Positions 56,876 to 64,000 of a stretch of DNA of 64,000 nucleotides are shown piece by piece (position 1 is the first letter of the stretch; every line of letters begins with the position of its first letter). The DNA lies in contig JABYQQ010000011.1 in NCBI GenBank assembly GCA_022605405.1, positions 1,054,001 to 1,118,000 of the forward strand. Direction: 5' to 3'. This DNA is from Earliella scabrosa (lineage: Eukaryota > Basidiomycota > Agaricomycetes > Polyporales > Polyporaceae). The position numbers and the translations under genes are program-made. The notes beneath the pieces are model-generated. The model was not told the origin of the DNA and ran no database searches. It was given only the letters and a program-made list of their open reading frames with translations.

Positions 56876-58232
56876 GATGGACCTTCGTTCTTCGGTGTCT
56901 TGGGAGTTCGAGTTCGTATGAGCGCGGTGGGCGCTGTATGCATGAGTTCTCGCGCTTGGGTGTACGTGAGTCCTGGACAGTTCGTACTACACGCATGACG
57001 TACTTCGATTCTTTGCTTCGCGTCAATGTATACATGGACACTTCTTCATCCTAGACATCGGGTGCGGCAGTAGGCCCGATTGTGGTACCAACTTGCGATG
57101 ATGGCCACCACGCGCCGTGGATTGTTCTGCGGATAAGCGTCAGTCGTGATGTACCCTGATTCTTGCCACCAGCACAAGGACGCTTCGGCGCCCTGCCAAA
57201 CGCAAGAAAGCAGCGGCAAAGCGGTGCATGATCCCGCCAACATGCGATAGAACCATCGAGCGGTAGGTTTGCATTGTCATCTCGAGGTGGACCCTGCAGC
57301 GCTTCACCGATAGGCTTCTATCCTGACGCCGTAGCTTGAATGAAGGACGGGGCGCGCATCTTGGTCACGCCTGTCGCGACAGTCCGGCACAGGTTCGCGG
57401 ATATGGAGCGAGGACGCCAGCCACAAGGTTCTGTGCATTCGCCGCTGAGTGCTAGTCGAGCGGCTTTGGACGGGACGACTAAAATGGAACGCACGAAGGT
57501 GTAATCGGGCACTTTGCCCATCTCTAGCGCGTCCCGATAGTCGTAGAAGTCGTACGTGGCAGTTGGAGGACCCACGAGAGCTTCAGGGTAGACAAACGAC
57601 GAGCCTTACCGGGTCTCCGACTCCCACTCGGCTTACAATCCGGTAGCGGCACTACGGAGCGACTGCGATCCTTGGAAGGATTTCTCTGTGGCCTCATGGT
57701 ATCCTATGGTACCTGATACAGCCCTCATGCTCGGTATCTGATCAGTGGTGTATCAGCCATGATGTGCAGCACTTGAAGGAGCGCATATAGTCACCTGCAC
57801 AGAGATCCTGGCACTGATTTAGCACTCGGTACTAGTAGCTGTGCCCCCTCGTCGTCGCTCATCGAGGCAAGGCTTCCACCATACAGCCAGGATATCCCGA
57901 GTGAGGGCTAAGGGTATGTGGCCGATAGTGAAGCTTCGAAGGATCACGATGATGGTAGGAGGTAACAAGATGACAATTGATCGCAAGCGCCCTTCGTGCT
58001 CGATGGGCTCGGGATCCGGTCCAGATGCGGGCGATTGCAGCAACAACACAGGTACAAGATGAGGTGATTAGGTATAATTACATGCAAAGATAGCTGAGTA
58101 CGAGCGATGCAAGAAGTCTCGCACTTTGTACACGCGACGTGGGTACAGGGTGCGGATGAAAAGCCAGTATAGGGTACTAGCCATTGGTTGCACGACTTGA
58201 GGGTATAGCAGATACGATTATACGTGAGTGAT
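56876..58232. other. Intergenic, 1.35 kb
   Basis: A minus-strand open stretch at 57604-57318 (YPEALVGPPTATYDFYDYRD..., about 95 codons including an internal Met) looks coding-like but lacks flanking exons or a known domain; it may be a gene fragment. The rest is featureless. Confidence 0.35.
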
Positions 58233-59626
58233 CTACGAGAACTTCCATCTACGAAGCGATGCGAGTACGTTAGAAAGACTCGAAGTAAAGCGCAGATAGC
58301 GAGCGCGTACCTATTATTACATACAGTACAACTATATGCACGGCATTGCAGTGAGTGAACTGACAGTGGTATCGAACATTCAAAATTACGCACGTTACAA
58401 AGGTCTGGGGGGCGACGACGTGCATATCAGGACACAGGTTTCGATGTGATGTACGAGATGTACGTACCGTCATCGGCTCGTCAGCACTACGAGTCTGGGC
58501 TTGACGATATCGGCATTTGCGCTACGACGCCGCTCAACATGTGGACTAATCAAGGAAGGCGAAGGGGGAGAAGCGCACCTGCTTGCAACGGCCACACTGG
58601 AAGGCGTCGGTCTCCGCCTCCTGCTCTCCTGCGCCCAAGGTATTGAAGAGGTTCTGCGCCTCAATCTTCGCATCCGCAGCTTTCCGCTCCTCCGACGCCA
58701 TCTCCTGACTCGTCATTTTGCAGAATCTCGATACCGGAAGGTCACCAGAGATGACGCTTTCGCGGAGACCAGGGTTGTTCTTATCCTTGAGATTGACGAA
58801 CAAGGAACGGATCTTGGCCTTGTAGGCCGCAGTCGTCCCGCCGTTATCGTTGAGTACCGTTTTCTCAATGTCCTTGGCTCGACTGAGGATGAGCTCGCTC
58901 GCTATGGGAAGTCAGCTGGTGAGAAGACGAAGGTCAGATATGACATTGCAGAGGACGTACGTGCACCCGAGTCGAACACGAGGGCGTCGTAAATGAGTTC
59001 TGCGCATTTGTCGCGCGTCTTGTCGCCGGTATAATCGATCTTCATGCCGTCGCTCTTCGCAGAGCGAGTGTCGCTCATCTTCCCACCAGCGCTGGAGATG
59101 GTGGGCGTGACGGGTGTTGAGGGCGTAGCAGCAGTAGAAGAGCTGGCAGCCTTTTTCGCGGCTGGAACGCGGTAGCATTGGGGACCGGTTGAAGCAGCGA
59201 TATCAGCCACGACGTACCTGGGGGCTTCGCCGCCTTTGTACCACCTCCCGCCGCCGCCTTCTCCCGTTCGACCTCAGTCTTCCATTTCTTCACAATCTCC
59301 TTCGCGAGCTCTGAGACTTGCTTGGACGCGTGCGAGCGCAACTTGCCAACGGCCAAGCCGGCCTTGCTCTCCTGCACGGCGGGTCAGCGTGAACGGACAA
59401 CGCCACAGTCGCGTACGCACCCTTAGGATAGCTTCGGTGATCTTCGCTTGCTGCTTGAAAGTGTTCAATATGGTGACAATCTCCTGTATGCGGTCAAACA
59501 GGTCAGGATAGTCAGAGAACGAAAGTGAAAGGGGAGGCCATAGGGTGATCCATTACACACCTCATCCGTCGAAGCGCTGTTCAAAGACTTGACTAGCGGC
59601 TTCAGTTCCGCAGCGGCGGTAGACAT
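58233..59626 (-). CDS. DST1: Transcription elongation factor TFIIS
   Basis: Nine exons: 59626-59561, 59483-59421, 59371-59218, 59161-58961, 58901-58579, 58521-58468, 58404-58394 (11 nt), 58331-58311 (21 nt), 58248-58233 (16 nt); 302 residues, close to the yeast protein. Domain I is an N-terminal helical bundle (residues 1-80, VGKLRSHASKQVSELAKEIV), then an Ala/Thr linker. Domain II is the RNA polymerase II-binding three-helix domain (RDKCAELIYDALVFDSG ... SLFVNLKDKNNPGLRESV). Domain III is the zinc ribbon [26 protein letters not shown] ending TFVTCTVCNNRWKFS. The Asp-Glu pair in the hairpin stimulates transcript cleavage by stalled polymerase. The tiny 3' exons are needed to rebuild the zinc ribbon. 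Confidence 0.92.
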
Positions 59627-59912
59627 TTCTGCGTACTCTACGGTACAGGTATCTTACGTCCTGTAGCAATGGCACTCTCGTCGTCGACACCGTCGCATAC
59701 GGTGTGGTCAAGTCGAAGGAGGGCGCACACGGTCGCGCGACGAGAGGCTGCTGACAAAGCGGAGCAAACATTGACAAATAGCGCGCTCACCGTGCGGCGC
59801 GTTGAGCTTGAGGGCGCCACCACTGTCTTGCTCAACACCGGGGGCTCCTCATAGCTCTGGGTGACTTTGTCTTTACCCATCCCTGGCTCACTTCGCTTAG
59901 GACCTTGCCGCC
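59627..59912. promoter_or_regulatory. Divergent promoter of TFIIS and PRP46
   Basis: Only 286 bp separate the two start codons, so the two core RNA-metabolism genes share a bidirectional promoter region. No TATA box is obvious, as expected for housekeeping genes. Confidence 0.6.
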
Positions 59913-61484
59913 ATGACTTCCTCACTGCCTCCACTGAACCCTTTGCTCCAACTATGCGGGAAGCGGACACGAGACATCTTTGCTGCCGGGCTGGAGGATT
60001 CGTACAAGGATGAGGAGAAAAGGTGCGTATCGAGCACTATACCACCACCTTCTTATCTCACTAGCCCTACTAGTGCGAGGATACGCCTCTCCGTGAAGAT
60101 GAATGATGAGTACAAGGAGGTGAAGCAGCTGCCCGCCCCCCTGCTGGCCCAACAGGGCCCAGTCGGTCCAGCACGACCAAAAGAGCAGCGAAAAATGATC
60201 ACAGCAGGACGTGAGTGTAGTATCCTGCGAGTTGGGGGCTCGAGCTCACTATCTCCCACCAGCGAGTACGGATACAGACACCGGCCGCATGATTGCGCAA
60301 ATAGACAACACTCCCCCACCCCAACCTTCCACTTTCACCTCTAACAACAACCTCACCCGAGCACTACAGCTCCACAAGACCACCCGGACCATCAAGCCGA
60401 CGTACCACCCACCATGGAAGCTTGTACGCGTCATTTCGGGGCATCTTGGATGGGTACGAAGTGTCGCTGTCGAGCCGGGGAACAAGTGGTTCGCGACAGG
60501 AGCAGGCGACCGTGTCATCAAAATCTGGGATCTTGCGTCCGGTGAGCTGAAGTTGTCATTAACGGGACACATCTCGACCGTGCGAGGGTTGGCTGTCTCC
60601 TCTCGACACCCATACTTGTTCTCATGCGGAGAGGACAAGGTATGTGCCTACTCTCTTCCACCCACAGCTTGCATGCTGAGTTGGCAGCTAGATGGTCAAG
60701 TGTTGGGATCTTGAAGCAAACAAGGTCATTCGACACTACCACGGACACTTGTCCGGCGTATATGCCCTGAGTCTTCACCCGACACTCGACATCCTAGTAA
60801 CATCAGGACGAGACGCATCTGCGCGCGTATGGGACATGCGGACAAAAGCGCAGATTCACGTCCTTGCTGGTCACACGGCTACCGTGGCAGACGTCAAGTG
60901 TCAGGAGTCCGACCCCCAGGTCATCACCGGCAGTATGGATTCGACCGTACGGTGCGTGTATGCGTCTCTTCGTGGCAATCTATACTAATGCTGTTCCGAA
61001 GACTATGGGACCTCGCAGCGGGTAAGACCATGGTCACGCTCACACATCACAAGAAGTCCGTTCGCGCACTGGCCATTCACCCAACGGAGTACTCGTTCGC
61101 GTCTGCCTCGGCGGGCGGAAACAACATCAAGAAGTGGAAATGTCCGGAAGGCATGTTCGTGTTCAACTTCAGTGGGCACAACGCGATCATCAACACGCTT
61201 TCGGTCAACTCCGAGGGGGTGTTCTTCTCCGGAGGGGACAACGGGACCCTCACATTCTGGGATTGGAATACCGGCACCGCATTCCAGAATATGGACGATA
61301 TCCCTCAGCCGGGATCACTGGAGGCGGAGGCTGGTGTTTTCTGCTCAACGTTCGACGTCACTGGTACGAGGTTGATCACTGGTGGTGCGGACAAGACTAT
61401 CAAGGTACGTTGCGATAGTCTATGTGTTATCCGGATACAAGCTGATTTTTGAGAATGCAGGTCTATGCGGAGCAGTCGCAATAG
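59913..61484 (+). CDS. PRP46: Pre-mRNA-splicing factor PRP46/PLRG1 (WD40)
   Basis: Six exons: 59913-60022, 60074-60210, 60263-60639, 60692-60951, 61002-61404, 61461-61484; 436 residues. The N-terminus is charged and Pro-rich, then comes [20 protein letters not shown], a hallmark of the family. Seven WD40 blades follow, for example [56 protein letters not shown] and [13 protein letters not shown]. The protein ends TIKVYAEQSQ. Prp46 belongs to the Prp19-associated (NTC) complex and supports spliceosome activation and Cdc5 binding in the nucleus. All junctions are GT-AG with consistent phase. Confidence 0.95.
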
Positions 61485-61885
61485 TCGCGAACTACATGTA
61501 TCGTACTGTTTCTGTGCTCTAGTGTGTATCTTACGTGCCATACGTTGGCTGTTACTCTGTCCTTCGATTGCTTCGATTGCTGCTGCTGCCCGGTATGTCA
61601 CAGGTCTGTGTCTTCTATCGTGATTGAAGGTACGTCGCCCATCCCATGTCGTGCTGCCGGCGCTTATGAGGCCTATCATTCAGGACACTGTACCTGGAAA
61701 GACACATGTATATCGTTCGCTACCGAGGACAGCTCTCTTTACATGCCCGTGACACGCGCATTATTCATCAAATGAATTAGGCGAATTCGTTGTGACTAGG
61801 TAGACATCTGTTAGCTTGGGATCATGCCTGGCTGTTGACGGACTGACCCTCACGAAGAAGAGCAAGTTACACGCCGGTCGATCGG
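61485..61885. other. Intergenic, convergent 3' ends
   Basis: 400 bp between PRP46 and the small secreted protein gene. No feature is seen. Confidence 0.4.
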
Positions 61886-62111
61886 TCAGAGCCGTGCATC
61901 TTCACGTAGACCGTGCCCGTGAGTAGGTCCAACTGAAGATTCGATCAAGTATGCATAGGTGAGTCGATTTTACTCTTGCCGCGACGAATGCATGGGACTC
62001 ACTGGATTGGACAGCCGCCACAGAAGGCTGTGGAAGGGCCTGCGTGGTCTGGGTGACAACAAGGAGCACGAAGAGAGCGGAAGCGAAGCGAGCGATGGCC
62101 GTGAACTGCAT
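61886..62111 (-). CDS. Small secreted protein
   Basis: Exons 62111-62003 and 61932-61886; 51 residues before processing. A clear signal peptide (MQFTAIARFASALFVLLVV, cleavage predicted near TTQA-LP) is followed by about 25 residues without cysteine (PQPSVAAVQS..., then a His/Arg/Asp tail). The GTGAGT donor and CTTCAG acceptor are good, but the other reading phase of exon 2 (LDLLTGTVYVKMHGSDRSTG) looks at least as protein-like. The true 3' structure may therefore differ. A TATATG-like element lies about 90 bp upstream. Function unknown. Confidence 0.45.
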
Positions 62112-62857
62112 GGCTAAAGAGGCGATGTGTCGGTGTAGACAAACGTGCAAGAGTAGGTGAGGTAGGCTCTGGCTGGTCTGAATATCGCGCTGAGCTCATA
62201 TACCAGGCTGCCCGGCGCTGCGCTCACCCGGCGGTCCCACATGGACACACATCGCCTCTCGACTCTTCGCGCAACCGCAAGAAGACTTTCCCGAGCCTTC
62301 GCTCGTCACCTGGCGATGAGATCACCTGAAGCATAGGTCGCCAACTTTCGGGTGCGTCTCTCTACAAAATTGTGGGCAGTCACTTCATCTCAAACGTGAC
62401 GAACCTGATCACAGTGATGGAAGCGCCGCGTCGTATCGTCTCCGGACGCCTCATTCGCGCCGTTGCTGTGCGGAGTAGAGACATCCGGTGACATTGGAGT
62501 GGCAGATGCATACACATCTAACTATACCCTCCTTCCCGCCGACGTATGTCATCTTCCATACGCTCCGGGCCCGTGCGCGCTTATCCTTTCCGAGAGGCGC
62601 CTGCGTGTTTTCCTGTGCTTGCTGGCAGCTGGTGATGATGAAGCCACGCCGATTTCTGCAGAGATCAACGTGAGTCAGACATATGCCTTGCAGAGCGCGC
62701 TCATTCATATCCTAGTGAAGTCACCGCCCAAGTTCTATTTCCTTCGAGAAGAACCGCATCGTCCAGTATAGCCACGGTGAAGGCAGGGTCTTCTCTTCAT
62801 GGTGAGCAAATCCCATACTCCGGTACGTCGGGGCCTGAATAGCGTTGTGGATAAACC
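62112..62857. other. Intergenic
   Basis: About 750 bp. Promoter of the small secreted protein at its left end; otherwise nothing is supported. Confidence 0.4.
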
Positions 62858-63544
62858 TCAGGCCGAAAACAAGAATCCACTTGCATTTCGAATGTCCGTC
62901 GTGGTTAGGGCGACGGTGACACCAGCCTTCGCTGCATAGTTTGTCGGCATGAAGACCACCACCTCGCTTCCTTGGGCATCAGGGATTGGTTCATACCTCA
63001 TTGAAGGCGAGCTGGAATATTGCTTTCGCGACGCCTTTGCCTTGCCAGTCTTACCGCACCATTGCGAGGTTGAACCAGTAAGTGTTGCGTTCCGCTTCCT
63101 TGATCCCGAGCCTCTCATCGTTTGCCTTGGGAACCTCCTTCCCCTGCAGCGTGGAATTCCTTGTCAGGCATACGCTGGCGGAGACGCCACCTCGACTCAC
63201 CGCCTCTGCATAATCTACCTGTCCCCCGGGCGACAACATCTCTATCAACTCGTCGACCTTCCCCACTCTCCGTTCCCTCGCTACACGAAGCATCACGGGT
63301 CGCCTACAACAGTGAGTGATATATATCTGGATTGGCGACAGATGAAGCCGCCCACGTCCCGCCCATAAGGAAGCGCGACCAGCGTGAAGCCGACGAGCGC
63401 GCCGGTTGCATCTCGTGCTGTGTACAGGTGTTCGGCGCCACGGCAAAGGGCGAGTGACCTGATGATGACACGCCCGAAGGCCGGGATGAGCGAGAGGTCG
63501 CCACCTGTCAACGCGACTGCTGATGGATGGTGGATTATACTCAT
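62858..63544 (-). pseudogene. GNAT-family acetyltransferase, decayed
   Basis: Recognisable pieces in order: MSIIHHPSAVALTGGDLSLI ... GALVGFTLVALP, then ELIEMLSPGGQ, EVPKANDE, AERNTYWFNLAMVR, DWQGKGVAKAIFQLAFNE and KAGVTVALTTTDIRN. This is the fungal GNAT fold, with the acetyl-CoA-binding QGKGVAKA loop. Between AMVR and DWQGKG an in-frame TAA (63053-63051) interrupts the protein. The piece joining the first and second segments cannot be spliced in frame, and the last segment is also out of phase. Several independent lesions argue for a pseudogene rather than one sequencing error. Confidence 0.6.
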
Positions 63545-63679
63545 ACCCTTGTAAGACAGGGCGTTGCACTCGCTGAGACTCAGAGTGCGCTGTTGACTCC
63601 ACAATTGGATGCACAATTGTAATACTGTAGTACGTGTACGAGATGGCGAGGATGGCTTGTATACACAGCGTCCCAGAGC

Positions 63680-64000
63680 CTATCGAATGATCACAAGGTC
63701 TGCTACACTTCCCAGTTCCCGCATGAACGGGTGTACTATCCTCCGCGTCAGATCAGCTTGCTCGTGCAGATCGGCGATGGTAACCCGCGATCCCTGGTCC
63801 GCAGATGAGCCAGAGTAGAATACCAGTCTTCCCACCCGCCTCCCGCCTCCCTTCAGCACTTCGACTAGCTCCTTCAGCTCCCGCACTGTCTGCGTGTAGC
63901 CGTCATCTCCGCTTCGGATCGACAGAACCCAGATGAGGGTCAACATGCTCGATAATGTCAACGCCGCAGGAGGGCTGTTGTGTGGATCTTCCAGAAAGCA
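63680..64000 (-). CDS. Partial hypothetical protein, 3' end of a gene
   Basis: The minus-strand frame is open to the right edge and ends at 63680. It covers about 106 residues: LEDPHNSPPAAL, a hydrophobic segment (LSSMLTLIWVLSI), ELKELVEVLKGGG, GRLVFYSGSSADQ and a final VADLVIIR. Regular alternating hydrophobics and G/C-rich third positions suggest real coding sequence. I do not recognise the family, and the N-terminal part lies outside the window. Confidence 0.5.
   Translation of the reverse strand, partial: CFLEDPHNSPPAALTLSSMLTLIWVLSIRSGDDGYTQTVRELKELVEVLKGGGRRVGRLVFYSGSSADQGSRVTIADLHEQADLTRRIVHPFMRELGSVADLVIIR

Noticed and set aside
1..64000. CRISPR arrays, operons, ribosome binding sites and riboswitches
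   Set aside because: The sequence is eukaryotic with spliced monocistronic genes; no regularly spaced direct repeats of CRISPR type were seen.

Overview
This window comes from a basidiomycete fungus, most likely a mushroom-forming Agaricomycete of polypore type. The genes are GC-rich and carry many 50-60 nt GT-AG introns, often with CTRAY branch sites. The conserved gene set (SUMO, ATG22, a KIN1-type kinase, RHO1, TFIIS, PRP46, a priB-like zinc-cluster factor) is typically fungal. Exon coordinates were worked out by hand from splice signals, reading phase and comparison of paralogues within the window. No database search was run.

Layout. 0-5.5 kb: a ricin-B-like lectin with a long disordered N-terminus (cut by the left edge), SUMO, vacuolar effluxer ATG22, and a small unknown gene. 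5.9-12.8 kb: three short-chain dehydrogenase/reductase (SDR) genes and one 2-oxoglutarate/Fe(II) oxygenase, all on the minus strand. 13.3-31 kb: a core of single-copy genes: F-box protein, TPR-Fic protein, KIN1 kinase, signal peptidase subunit SPC1 (3' end unclear), a 3 kb gene-poor stretch, and a 19-exon Zn2Cys6 transcription factor. 31.8-44.6 kb, plus strand: oxygenase, broken oxygenase, oxygenase, then three SDRs. Two copies of an unrecognised repeat-plus-Cys/His protein gene are interleaved on the minus strand. 44.9-48.8 kb: a single-pass membrane protein and RHO1. 50.7-57 kb: two compact ricin-B-like lectins around about 5 kb without clear genes. 58.2-64 kb: TFIIS and PRP46 in divergent orientation, a small secreted protein, a decayed GNAT acetyltransferase, and a partial gene cut by the right edge.

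The most striking structure is that the same gene series, oxygenase then SDRs, occurs twice in mirror image (12.8 to 5.9 kb on minus; 31.8 to 44.6 kb on plus) around the conserved core. On the right side the oxygenase has expanded together with the unknown repeat-containing gene, and one oxygenase copy has lost its catalytic core. The SDRs share one four-exon plan with a constant 59-nt third exon. This looks like an accessory oxidoreductase cluster that is actively duplicating and decaying; its substrate is not visible in the sequence.
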